From DASTBU01 sp035711845 (GTDB taxonomy: Bacteria; Acidobacteriota; Vicinamibacteria; Vicinamibacterales; 2-12-FULL-66-21): a stretch of 24,415 nt of DNA. Below are positions 8,363 through 15,988 of this stretch, one piece after another (positions within the stretch are counted from its first letter, which is position 1; every line of letters starts with the position of its first letter). A program made the position numbers and the translations under genes. The notes under the pieces were generated by a model that was given only the letters and a program-made list of their open reading frames with translations, had not been told where the DNA came from and did not search any database. The DNA lies in NCBI GenBank assembly GCA_035711845.1, contig DASTBU010000051.1, positions 1-24,415 on the forward strand, read 5' to 3'.

Positions 8363-9217
8363 ATGGCACCAAGACCAGGGTTCGTCGATTACGTCGCGGC
8401 AGCGTTCAACGCCCGGCCGCTGGGGATGTTCGTCGCACCCAACTGGATCGGCCTGGGCGCGTTCGGCCTGCTGGGGATCGTCAACCCCGGATTCTGGGTG
8501 CTCGGCGCGGGGCTCGAACTGGGGTACTTGATGGTCCTGGCCACCAATCCCCGCTTCCAGCGCGTGGTGGCAGCGGGCGGGCTGTCGGATGCCAACCAGG
8601 AGTGGAACCAACGGATCCAGAAGCTCCTCGCGCGCCTCACATCCGAGGATCGGCGCCTCTATGAGGGACTGTCCGAACGCTGCCGATCGATCATCGACCT
8701 CCAGGTGCAGACGGCCACGGGTGAACCGCACGGGCTGGAGGCCCAGGCAGACAGTCTCGGCCGACTGTCGTGGATGTACTTGCGGTTGCTGGTGGCTCGA
8801 CAGACGATCCGGCACGTCCTGGACAGTTCCGGGCGCGACGACCTGCGGCGGAGGATCGCGGCGCTCGAGCGCCAGCAGCAGAGCCTGGAGGCCGGCGACG
8901 AGCTGCGGCGCAGCCTCGCCGGGCAGATCGAGATCCTCAATCAGCGGCTGCAGCAGCGCGTGGATGGCGAGCGCAAGCTGGTATTCATCGATGCGGAGCT
9001 CGACCGCATCGCCCAGCAGGTAGAGCTCATCCGCGAGCAGGCGGCGCTCCTGACCGATCCGGAACTGCTCTCGCATCGCATCGACGAGATCACGGCGACA
9101 CTCGGCACGACCGGCCAGTGGATCCGCGATCAGCAGCAGGTCTTCGGCGCAATGGAGGATCTGCTGACCGAGCCGCCGCCGCTGACGCCGGACGCGCGGG
9201 CGCGGGAGAGTGGGTGA
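8363..9217 (+). CDS. Membrane-anchored coiled-coil protein, first gene of the PspA/AAA block
   Basis: 284 aa; no named family recognised. The N-terminal third holds a hydrophobic region (about residues 29-62, WIGLGAFGLLGIVNPGFWVL and the following stretch) that could form one or two membrane helices without a cleavable signal. The rest is long charged helix with strong coiled-coil character (about 90-250; segments such as RRRIAALERQQQSLEAGDEL and LAGQIEILNQRLQQRV). The tail is Pro-rich and probably disordered. The layout suggests a membrane tether with a cytosolic coiled coil, which might bind PspA, itself a coiled coil. Sixty bases, including a GTGCGAC heptamer repeat, separate it from the AAA gene in the same direction. 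Function is inferred from neighbours only. Confidence 0.8.
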   Translation: MAPRPGFVDYVAAAFNARPLGMFVAPNWIGLGAFGLLGIVNPGFWVLGAGLELGYLMVLATNPRFQRVVAAGGLSDANQEWNQRIQKLLARLTSEDRRLYEGLSERCRSIIDLQVQTATGEPHGLEAQADSLGRLSWMYLRLLVARQTIRHVLDSSGRDDLRRRIAALERQQQSLEAGDELRRSLAGQIEILNQRLQQRVDGERKLVFIDAELDRIAQQVELIREQAALLTDPELLSHRIDEITATLGTTGQWIRDQQQVFGAMEDLLTEPPPLTPDARARESG

Positions 9218-9230
9218 TGCACTTCATCAC

Positions 9231-9265
9231 GTGCGACGTGCGACGTGCTACTTGTCACGTGACGA
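9231..9265. repeat. Short heptamer repeat and 10-bp palindrome upstream of the AAA gene
   Basis: Contiguous 7-mers GTGCGAC, GTGCGAC, GTGCTAC, TTGTCAC, GTGACGA. The end contains the perfect palindrome GTCACGTGAC (9254-9263). The element sits in the 60-nt gap between the coiled-coil gene and the AAA gene, just before the likely ribosome site GAGAGG. It shares the 7-bp period of the larger repeat fields in this window. Confidence 0.75.
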
Positions 9266-9277
9266 GAGGCCACCTCC

Positions 9278-10999
9278 ATGTCCGCTGACCTGCCCCGCTG
9301 GGCCGCCGAGATGCGGGATCTGTTCCGGTCCGGATCGGCCGCGCAGTTCCTGCTCCACGGGAACGTGTTCGACGTCGTGCCGTCCGACGGCAAGTTGCTC
9401 TCGGTACCCTCGTTCCTCGAGCAGGTGATGTTCGCCAGCTACGACGTCGTCCTGCGTTACGACCGCAGCCGCGGCGTGCGCGCCACGAGGGGCGCGGCCG
9501 ATTGGAGCGACTGGCTGCAGAATGCGCTCGGCCGTGAGGCGAACTCTCCGACGCTGATGCGCGAGCCGGGCGCTGCGCTGGAGCTGATCGATCGTTATCT
9601 GCTGCGGACGCTCAATCTGCAGGCGCTGCCGGGGGCGCCGGCGGACAGACCCCGCCGCATCGCCGTCATCATCGAGTTCGCCGAGTTCGTCGTCCCGCGC
9701 GGCGACGCCGTGCATCTCGGCGGCCCCTTCGCCGCCAACACGGTGAAGGTCCTCGGCTGGGCCAACGACCCCGCCATCGTCCAGTCCAACATCGTCACGG
9801 TGCTGCTCAGCGAGGGTCTCCACGACCTCAACGAGCTCGTCGTCGAAAACCCGCATGCGGCTTCCCTGCACCTGCCGCTGCCGGACGAACCGGCGATGGC
9901 CGCGTACGTCAACACGCTGGCCGCGACCCAGTTTCCCGATCTGCAGGCGAAGAGCGACGTGCCGCTGGAGACGCTGGCGACGCGACTCACCGGCCTCAGC
10001 CGCGTCGGGGCGCGCACGGCGATGGCGATGGCACTCGGCAACGACAGGCGCATCACCGCGGCCTGGCTCGGCGAGATCAAGAAGGATCTGATCGAACGCG
10101 AAGGCCAGGGTCTCCTGGACTTCGTCGAGTCGTCGTTCACGCTCGACAATGTCGCGGGCCATGAGGCGGTCAAGGCCTGGCTCCGCGAGGACATGGCCCT
10201 CCTGAAAAAGGGGGCGCTGCGCGCGCTGCCGATGGGGTATCTGATCGCCGGCCGCATCGGCACCGGCAAGACGTTCCTCGTGCAGTGCTGGGCCGGCGAG
10301 CTGGGCATCCCGTGCGTCGTCTTCAAGAACTTCCGCGACCGATGGGTCGGCGCCACCGAGTCCAATCTCGAGAAGATCTTCGCGATCCTCCGCGCGCTCG
10401 GACAGGTCGTCGTGTTCGTGGACGAAGCGGATCAGGCGGCCGGCAAGCGCGAAGGGGGTGACGGCGACAGCGGCCTCTCAGGACGCGTCTACTCGATGCT
10501 CGCCAAGGAAATGTCGGACACGCGCAACCGCGGCCGGATCATCTGGGTCTTCGCCACCTCCCGGCCCGACCTGCTCGAAGTCGACCTCAAGCGGCAGGGC
10601 CGGCTCGACGTGCACATTCCGCTGTTCCCGCCGGAAACGCCCCAGGAACGGGAGACGCTCCTGCTCGCCATCGCCCGGAAGCTGAAGTTTCCGCTGACCG
10701 CCGGGGACCTGCCACCATTCACCGACATCCAGCCCCTCGGGGGGAACGAGCTCGAGGGCGTCCTCGTCAGAGCACTACGAATCTACGAATTGAGCGAGGA
10801 GCCGCGCCGCTCAATCAAGGACGTGCTGGCCGACGTGCTGAAGGAAGTGCGGCCCAACCCACACACCAGGAAGCTCGAATACATGGACCTCGTTGCCGTC
10901 AAGGAGTGCACGGATGTCCGGTTCCTTCCCGAGCGGTTCCGCGAGCTCACGCCCGAAGAGCTGGAGACGCGCATCGATGCGCTGAGACGGTTCGTGTAA
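9278..10999 (+). CDS. Ycf46-like tandem AAA ATPase
   Basis: 573 aa. The C-terminal AAA module is complete: Walker A GRIGTGKT (325-332), pore-loop region RWVGATESN (355-363), Walker B VVFVDEAD with D382/E383, sensor 1 FATSRPD (425-431) and arginine-finger region RQGRLD (439-444). The N-terminal half resembles a degenerate AAA module as in Ycf46-type proteins: a Walker-B-like strand IAVIIEFAEF (128-137) and a sensor-1-like strand NIVTVLLSEG (171-180), but no P-loop. The linker (LTGLSRVGARTAMAMAL, then GQGLLDFVESSFTLDNVAG and VKAWLRE) is also typical of Ycf46. The product is a cytosolic ring ATPase that threads or remodels protein. Placed directly before PspA, it is a candidate disassembly motor for PspA polymers, as Vps4 is for ESCRT-III; that role is inference. 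The Shine-Dalgarno GAGAGG precedes the ATG. Confidence 0.92.
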   Translation: MSADLPRWAAEMRDLFRSGSAAQFLLHGNVFDVVPSDGKLLSVPSFLEQVMFASYDVVLRYDRSRGVRATRGAADWSDWLQNALGREANSPTLMREPGAALELIDRYLLRTLNLQALPGAPADRPRRIAVIIEFAEFVVPRGDAVHLGGPFAANTVKVLGWANDPAIVQSNIVTVLLSEGLHDLNELVVENPHAASLHLPLPDEPAMAAYVNTLAATQFPDLQAKSDVPLETLATRLTGLSRVGARTAMAMALGNDRRITAAWLGEIKKDLIEREGQGLLDFVESSFTLDNVAGHEAVKAWLREDMALLKKGALRALPMGYLIAGRIGTGKTFLVQCWAGELGIPCVVFKNFRDRWVGATESNLEKIFAILRALGQVVVFVDEADQAAGKREGGDGDSGLSGRVYSMLAKEMSDTRNRGRIIWVFATSRPDLLEVDLKRQGRLDVHIPLFPPETPQERETLLLAIARKLKFPLTAGDLPPFTDIQPLGGNELEGVLVRALRIYELSEEPRRSIKDVLADVLKEVRPNPHTRKLEYMDLVAVKECTDVRFLPERFRELTPEELETRIDALRRFV

Positions 11000-11014
11000 T
11001 CTGCCGCCACTCGC

Positions 11015-11030
11015 CGGCCGCCGTCGGCCG
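11015..11030 (+). terminator. Possible stem-loop after the AAA gene
   Basis: CGGCCG, a 4-nt loop CCGT, then CGGCCG again, 15 nt after the AAA stop codon. No T-tract follows. A second potential stem (GCCGCC at 11071 with GGCGGC at 11096) lies in the same 155-nt gap. Either could weaken read-through to the PspA gene. Confidence 0.25.
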
Positions 11031-11140
11031 CATGCCACCTGCGATGCGGAGGACGAACGGCGGGGGCGACGCCGCCCCGTGCCGCTCTCTCGGACGGCGG
11101 CAGGCGACGCTGCGCCTTGCCCTACAATAGGCTACACAAG

Positions 11141-11146
11141 AGGAGG
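11141..11146 (+). promoter_or_regulatory. Ribosome binding site of the PspA gene
   Basis: A perfect AGGAGG lies eight bases before ATG 11155. TACAAT at 11123-11128 could be a -10 box, which would give PspA its own promoter, but no matching -35 is visible and a start there would leave a very short leader. Confidence 0.85.
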
Positions 11147-11154
11147 CAACCCGC

Positions 11155-11889
11155 ATGTTTGCGCGCATCGGACGGCTGTTCCGGGGCTTTCTCGGGCTTT
11201 TCATCAGCGGCATCGAGGAGGCGAACCCGGAGGCGCTCATGGAGGCGGCGCGTCAGGAGTTCCGCCAGAAGATGACGCAGTACACCCTGGCGCTGGCGAA
11301 AATGGCCGGCGTCGCAGAACGGCTCAAGGGCCAGGTCAAGGGGAAGGCCGACCGCGCGCTGGAGCTCGAGCGGCGCATCCTGGCCAACCACCGTGCCGGC
11401 AACATGGAACTGGCCGGCGTCCTCGCGCGCGAATTGCAGGAGCTCAAGAGCGACCTGACGGTCGACACGCAGGAGCTGAAGGAGACGGAAGAGGCCTACG
11501 ACGCGAACCTCCGCCAGGCCAAGCTGGCCCAACGCGAGTTCGAGGAGAAAGTACGTCGCCTCGAGAAGCAGCTCTCGCAGGTCAAGATCAAGGAAGCCCA
11601 GGCCGAAGCCGCCTCGGCGCTCACGAGCGTGGCGTTCAAGGTCGGCGACCTCGGCGACACGATGAAGACGGTCGAGGAAGTGCTGCAGAAGCGGTACGAA
11701 AAGTCGGCGGGCAAGGCCCGTGTCGCAAGGGACATGGTCGACCTCGACGCCGTCGAAGAAAAGGAGAACGAACGCAAGGCGCTCGAACAGGTCGCGCTCG
11801 CCGAGTTCCTCGCAAGCCAGGGCATCCAGGCGACGCCGGCCGGCGAGCAGGTTCCCCAGGCCGCCAAGGAGATCGGCCCTGACAAATGA
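11155..11889 (+). CDS. pspA: PspA/IM30 (Vipp1) family protein
   Basis: 244 aa, slightly longer than E. coli PspA (222 aa). The N-terminus (MFARIGRLFRGFLGLFISGIE) is an amphipathic, membrane-binding-type helix, followed by NPEALMEAARQEFRQKM as in the family. The rest is almost wholly long alpha-helical hairpin (about 25-145) followed by shorter helices (about 150-230), matching the PspA/Vipp1 fold now grouped with ESCRT-III. The C-terminal tail, including LEQVALAEFLASQG, extends past the usual end and might bind the AAA protein. PspA proteins polymerise on the inner face of the membrane and repair or reshape it under stress. No PspF, PspB or PspC gene is present, so regulation must differ from the E. 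coli system. Its stop overlaps the next gene's start (ATGA), showing coupling. Confidence 0.92.
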   Translation: MFARIGRLFRGFLGLFISGIEEANPEALMEAARQEFRQKMTQYTLALAKMAGVAERLKGQVKGKADRALELERRILANHRAGNMELAGVLARELQELKSDLTVDTQELKETEEAYDANLRQAKLAQREFEEKVRRLEKQLSQVKIKEAQAEAASALTSVAFKVGDLGDTMKTVEEVLQKRYEKSAGKARVARDMVDLDAVEEKENERKALEQVALAEFLASQGIQATPAGEQVPQAAKEIGPDK

Positions 11890-13544
11890 GCGACCATCCG
11901 CGGTTCACCGCACTCGGAAAGTTCATCTCGATCCTGCTCGTCGCGGGGCTGGTCACGCTGGGCGTCTACATGATCCAGCGGACCGGCACGGGCGGCGATT
12001 CCGCGACGCCCGCCGAGCCACGGTCGCCGGGCGAGTCGCCGGAAGTGGCGGAACTCCAGGTCGAGGTCCCGCGCCTGTCGCCGCCGGCGCCGTTCGTCCT
12101 GAAGGACAACATCGTCCCGATCGAGATCAGCGAATACGCCGGCTACGCGGGCCTCATCGCCGCCAACGGCGGTCTCGAGCCGACCGAGAACTCGTACTTC
12201 TTCAAGAATCACGGCTTCAAGGTGCGGCTGACGATCAGCGAGGACGAGGACTGGTCGGAGCTGAACGAAGGCAAGATCGCCGCGTCGGTGACGACGGTGG
12301 ACGTGCTGGCCGCCTACGGCAAGCAGTTCCACGTCGTCGTGCCCGCGCAAATCGGCTTTTCGCGCGGGGCCGACGGCGTGGTCGTGCGCAGCGACATCAA
12401 GCGGATCAATCAGCTCAAGGGGAAGACGGTCGCGACGGCGCAGTTCACCGAGGTGGATTTCTTCATCCGGTATCTGGCGCAGGAGGCAGGGCTTGCCATC
12501 AACCCGCTCGCCAGCCTGGACGCCACGCCGCACCCCGAGCGCCTGAACCTCGTGTACACCGAGGAAGGCTTCGGCGCCGGGGATCTCTTCCTCGAAGACA
12601 TCAAGTCCGGGAAGAACCGGCTTGCGGGCGCCGTGACCTGGGAGCCGAAGGTCTCGGAGGTCGTGGAGGGCAGCAACGGGCAGGCTCACGTGCTGACGAC
12701 GAATCGGAACCTGCTGATCGTGGGGGATGTGCTCGTCGTGCACCGGGGCTTTGCGCAGGAACAGCCGAAGATGGTCGACGGTCTGGTGATGGGGCTGCTC
12801 GAAGGCAACCGCATGGTGCGCGATCGTCCCGATCAGTATCTCGACGTCGTGGGCCGGGCGTTCAAGTGGAGCCGCGAGGATACGCGAAGCGAGCTGGAAA
12901 CGGTTCACCTGGCGAACCTGCCGGAGAACCTCGCGTTCTTCTCGGGTTCCATCGATTCGGCCGGCAGCTTCGGCGGGATCTACCAGTCCGCCGTCCTCGC
13001 CTACGGCAGCGACCTGATCAAGGATCCGCCCGATTCCAGCCGCTTTGCCGATCTCGCGGCGCTGCAGGCCGCGGAAAAGAGCGGACGCTTCAGCGAGCAG
13101 AAGGTCGCGATCGCGCCTATCCGCAGCCGCACGGGCGCCTCCGTCGAAGCCGATCCGCTCCTCAGCAAGGACATCCGGTTCCTGTTCGAGCCGAACTCCG
13201 CCACGCTCGACCTCTCGGATCAGGACAACATCCGGAACCTGGACGCCATCAAGCGGCTCCTGCAGGTGAGCCCGGGATCGACGCTGCTGCTGCGGGGGCA
13301 CGTCGACAACGCGAAGGTCGAGGAGTTCCGCAAGACGGGTGGAGAGGCCTACGTACGAACGCAGGCACTCCGCGCGGTGGAACTGAGCAAGAACCGCGCA
13401 GGGGAAATCCGACGCCTGCTGATCGAACGGCACAACATCGAGCCCAAACGCATCGACATCGTCGGGCGAGGCTGGGAAGAGCCGGCGGGCCCCAATTCCG
13501 ATCTCAATCGCCGGGTCGAAGTGCACTGGTTCACGGTGGAATAA
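11886..13544 (+). CDS. Inner-membrane-anchored fusion of a substrate-binding fold and an OmpA peptidoglycan-binding domain
   Basis: 552 aa. One membrane helix near the N-terminus (about 11-30, KFISILLVAGLVTLGVYMIQ) without a clear cleavage site suggests an inner-membrane anchor; a Pro-rich linker follows. Residues about 70-400 resemble the NitT/TauT/phosphonate class of ABC periplasmic binding proteins (ISEYAGYAGLIAANGG, TTVDVLAAYGK, INQLKGKTVATAQFTEVDF), but no permease or ABC ATPase gene is near. Residues about 430-552 are an OmpA C-terminal domain: IRFLFEPNSATLD, GHVDN, ELSKNRAGEIRRLL and LNRRVEV. The protein could therefore bind a small ligand and peptidoglycan at once, acting as a periplasmic sensor or tether for the PspA/AAA proteins. 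It starts inside the PspA stop codon (4-nt overlap), which strongly links the two. The sensor role is inference. Confidence 0.9.
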   Translation: MSDHPRFTALGKFISILLVAGLVTLGVYMIQRTGTGGDSATPAEPRSPGESPEVAELQVEVPRLSPPAPFVLKDNIVPIEISEYAGYAGLIAANGGLEPTENSYFFKNHGFKVRLTISEDEDWSELNEGKIAASVTTVDVLAAYGKQFHVVVPAQIGFSRGADGVVVRSDIKRINQLKGKTVATAQFTEVDFFIRYLAQEAGLAINPLASLDATPHPERLNLVYTEEGFGAGDLFLEDIKSGKNRLAGAVTWEPKVSEVVEGSNGQAHVLTTNRNLLIVGDVLVVHRGFAQEQPKMVDGLVMGLLEGNRMVRDRPDQYLDVVGRAFKWSREDTRSELETVHLANLPENLAFFSGSIDSAGSFGGIYQSAVLAYGSDLIKDPPDSSRFADLAALQAAEKSGRFSEQKVAIAPIRSRTGASVEADPLLSKDIRFLFEPNSATLDLSDQDNIRNLDAIKRLLQVSPGSTLLLRGHVDNAKVEEFRKTGGEAYVRTQALRAVELSKNRAGEIRRLLIERHNIEPKRIDIVGRGWEEPAGPNSDLNRRVEVHWFTVE

Positions 13545-13550
13545 CACAAT

Positions 13551-13722
13551 GCTGAATGCTGAATGCTGATTGATGAATGATGAAGGCTGAAGGCCGAAGG
13601 CTGAAGGCTGAAGGCCGAAGGATCAGTCTCGCAGTCGGCGAGTCCAGCATTCAGCATTCAGCATTCAGCAATTCACTCACCATTCACCATTCACCATTCA
13701 GCATTCAACATTCAGCATTGCC
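13551..13722. repeat. Heptamer repeat field with inverted arms (GCTGAAT / ATTCAGC)
   Basis: Left arm 13551-13620: ten contiguous 7-mers, GCTGAAT, GCTGAAT, GCTGATT, GATGAAT, GATGAAG, GCTGAAG, GCCGAAG, GCTGAAG, GCTGAAG, GCCGAAG. A 28-nt spacer follows. Right arm 13649-13716: ATTCAGC three times, then ATTCACT, ATTCACC twice, ATTCAGC, ATTCAAC, ATTCAGC. ATTCAGC is the exact reverse complement of GCTGAAT, so the arms can pair. The right arm ends six bases before the start codon of the amine oxidase gene. Confidence 0.95.
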
Positions 13723-15195
13723 ATGAGCCTCTACTCGCAGCTCCATCGACGGTACGGCCAGCCGGACGGCGTCACCCGGCGCGACATGATTCAGCGGTCG
13801 CTGGCGGCAGCGGCCGGCATCCTCATGAGCGATCGGTTCACGATCCGTCCGCGCGCCGCGGCCGGCCGCGTGGTGGTTGTCGGCGGCGGCTTCAGCGGAC
13901 TGGCTGCGGCCTACGAGCTGTCGCGAGCCGGATACGAGGTCACCGTCGCCGAAGCGCGCAACCGGGTGGGCGGCCGCGTGATCAGCTTTTCGGACCTGGT
14001 GCCCGGCAAGAACGTCGAGGGCGGAGGCGAGCTGATCGGGTCCAATCACCCGGCCTGGCTGGGGTATGCGAAGCAGTTCAAGCTCGAATTGCTGGACGTG
14101 TCCGAAGAGGACCTCGAGTTCCCCGTTGTCCTGGAGGGCAAACGCCTCACGGCCGACGAGTCCGAGGCGCTCTGGGCAGAGCTCGAGAAGGCGTTCAACA
14201 CAATCGTCGCCGACGCCGCGAAGGTGGAGGCCGACGAGCCATGGACGGCGGCCAACGCAGAAGCGCTGGACAAGCGGACGCTCGGATCGTGGATCGACAT
14301 GCTCGACGCGTCTCCACTCTGCAAGAGCGGCATGCACACGATGATGACGGCCGACAACGGCATGCTCACCGAGTGGCAGAGCTATCTGGGCAACCTCGCG
14401 ATGGTCAAGGGCGGCGGGCTCGAGAAGTACTGGACCGAGTCAGAGGTCTATCGGTGCAAGGGGGGCAATCAGCAGCTCGCCCGCCGGCTGGCCGACGCCG
14501 TCGGCGCGGCTCGCATCCTGTTGCGCACGCCGGTCCGCACCATCCGTGTCGCCGAAAATGGCGCGCAGGTCACGCTGGCCAACGGCAAGGTGCTGGAGGC
14601 GGAACACGTGCTGCTGACGGCACCCCCACCGGTGTGGAACAGGATTGCGATCGATCCGCCGCTGCCGGCCGGGCTCCTGCCGCAAATGGGATCGAACGTG
14701 AAGTTCCTGATGGCCTTGAAGAGCGCGTTCTGGCGCCGCGCCGAGCTCGCGCCAGAGCTGATGACCGACGGCCCGGTATCGCTGACGTGGCACGGGACCG
14801 ACGGACAAACCGGACCCGGCGGCGAAGCGCTGGTGGCGTTCTCGGGCGGGCCGGCGGCTGATCAATGCCGCGCCTGGACGGCCGCACAACGTAACGAGAG
14901 CTATCTCGCGGAACTGCAGAAGGTCTATCGTGGCATTCGACCGAGCTTCGTCCGCGCGCGCTTCATGGACTGGCCGGGTGATACGTGGGTCAAGGCGTCG
15001 TACTCCTTCCCCGCTCCGGGACAGGTGACCTCGCAGGGCCCGACGCTGAAGCAGGGGATCGGACGTCTGCATTTCGCAGGTGAGTACTGCAGCTACGCCT
15101 TCATGGGATACATGGAAGGCGCGCTCAACTCGGGCGCCGCCGCGGCGCGGCGGATCGCCGCCCACGACGGCGTGCTGAAGGAAGACGCGGCGTGA
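13723..15195 (+). CDS. Tat-exported flavin amine oxidase family protein
   Basis: 490 aa. A twin-arginine signal is visible: TRRDMIQRSLAAAAG (18-32), with the following A/G-rich stretch. The FAD-binding Rossmann motif follows (VVVVGGGFSGLAAAYEL, about 50-66), with the ribose-binding acid E77 and the second FAD motif RVGGRV (81-86). The C-terminal FAD motif of the monoamine-oxidase superfamily is clear (FAGEYCSYAF from 451, then GYMEGALNSG). The MAO-type covalent-FAD cysteine motif is not evident, so FAD is probably held non-covalently. The substrate may be an amine or amino acid, but no specificity residue could be read. No Shine-Dalgarno precedes the ATG because the heptamer repeat reaches almost to it, yet the Tat signal supports this start. 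The stop overlaps the VWA lipoprotein start (GTGA). Confidence 0.9.
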   Translation: MSLYSQLHRRYGQPDGVTRRDMIQRSLAAAAGILMSDRFTIRPRAAAGRVVVVGGGFSGLAAAYELSRAGYEVTVAEARNRVGGRVISFSDLVPGKNVEGGGELIGSNHPAWLGYAKQFKLELLDVSEEDLEFPVVLEGKRLTADESEALWAELEKAFNTIVADAAKVEADEPWTAANAEALDKRTLGSWIDMLDASPLCKSGMHTMMTADNGMLTEWQSYLGNLAMVKGGGLEKYWTESEVYRCKGGNQQLARRLADAVGAARILLRTPVRTIRVAENGAQVTLANGKVLEAEHVLLTAPPPVWNRIAIDPPLPAGLLPQMGSNVKFLMALKSAFWRRAELAPELMTDGPVSLTWHGTDGQTGPGGEALVAFSGGPAADQCRAWTAAQRNESYLAELQKVYRGIRPSFVRARFMDWPGDTWVKASYSFPAPGQVTSQGPTLKQGIGRLHFAGEYCSYAFMGYMEGALNSGAAAARRIAAHDGVLKEDAA

Positions 15196-15950
15196 AGACG
15201 CTCCTGCTGGCACCCGCCCTGCTCGTTGCCGCGGCCACGCTGTTCTCCGGGTGCCGGCACGAAGAGCGGCGCGACCGCCGGGACGACAGGGCCGCGCGCG
15301 CGATCGACGAGCGCCTGAAGCCTGCACGCGAGGCGCCTCCGCGCGAGGGAGTGGCGGCGGCGATCCTCATCGACGTCTCGGGCAGCATGGAAGACCCGGT
15401 CGAGGGCATGGACGGGCGGAGCGAACCGAAGATCGAGATTGCCAGGCGCGCGGCGCGGGATCTCGTCGATCAGTTCGTCCGATACGCCGCCGAACATCCG
15501 GGCGACGATGTCAGGCTCGGAATCTACGAGTTCAGCCGCCGCCGCGGGGAGCCGGACTGTCGCCCCGTCATCGCAATGGCGATGCCCGATCGCGCGCGCG
15601 CCGAAACCGCCATCGCCGGCCTCGAGGCGGACGGCGGTACGCCCATTGGCGAGGCGATGATCGTCGCCAAACGAGCGCTCGACGACACCGGGCTGGCACG
15701 GCGTCATCTGCTGCTCGTCACCGATGGCGAGAACACGGATGGCATCCGGCCCGAACGCGTCGCAGAGGGAATCGGCCGGCGTCCCGAGTCGGAACGGCCC
15801 TCCATCTATTTCGTCGCCTTCGACGTGGAAGCGAGCCGGTTCGCCCGGGTGCGCGACGCCGGGGGCTTGATCCTTCCCGCCGCCAATGCCCGCGAGCTGA
15901 ACGACACGCTGGACGCGCTCCTCCGCGGAAAAATCCTGCTCGAAAAGTAA
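15192..15950 (+). CDS. VWA-domain lipoprotein
   Basis: 252 aa from GTG 15192, overlapping the amine oxidase stop by 4 nt. The signal peptide (MKTLLLAPALLVAAATLFSG) ends in a lipobox-like LFSGC with lipidation Cys21. A charged linker leads to a VWA domain with a full MIDAS: DVSGS (61-65), the Thr of GGTPIGEAM, and Asp in VTDGENTD. The domain binds a divalent metal and, in this family, protein ligands. Its place outside the cytoplasm fits that of the exported amine oxidase, with which it is translationally coupled; a regulatory or docking link is possible but not shown. It ends 38 nt from the convergent operon on the other strand, and no clear terminator is visible in that gap. Confidence 0.87.
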   Translation: MKTLLLAPALLVAAATLFSGCRHEERRDRRDDRAARAIDERLKPAREAPPREGVAAAILIDVSGSMEDPVEGMDGRSEPKIEIARRAARDLVDQFVRYAAEHPGDDVRLGIYEFSRRRGEPDCRPVIAMAMPDRARAETAIAGLEADGGTPIGEAMIVAKRALDDTGLARRHLLLVTDGENTDGIRPERVAEGIGRRPESERPSIYFVAFDVEASRFARVRDAGGLILPAANARELNDTLDALLRGKILLEK

Positions 15951-15988
15951 CAACCGGTCCGGAGTTGCTGCGATCGACCCGTGCACCT

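Noticed and set aside
11123..11128. TACAAT as a -10 promoter box for pspA
   Set aside because: No matching -35 box is visible 16-18 nt upstream, so it is noted only as a possibility.
11496..13547. 683-aa open frame on the minus strand
   Set aside because: It is antisense to PspA and the OmpA fusion, both of which have clear domains, ribosome or coupling signals and normal codon pattern.
13551..13722. Heptamer field read as a CRISPR or as iteron-type origin
   Set aside because: The units are contiguous with no spacers. There is no replication initiator gene, DnaA-box cluster or partition gene nearby.
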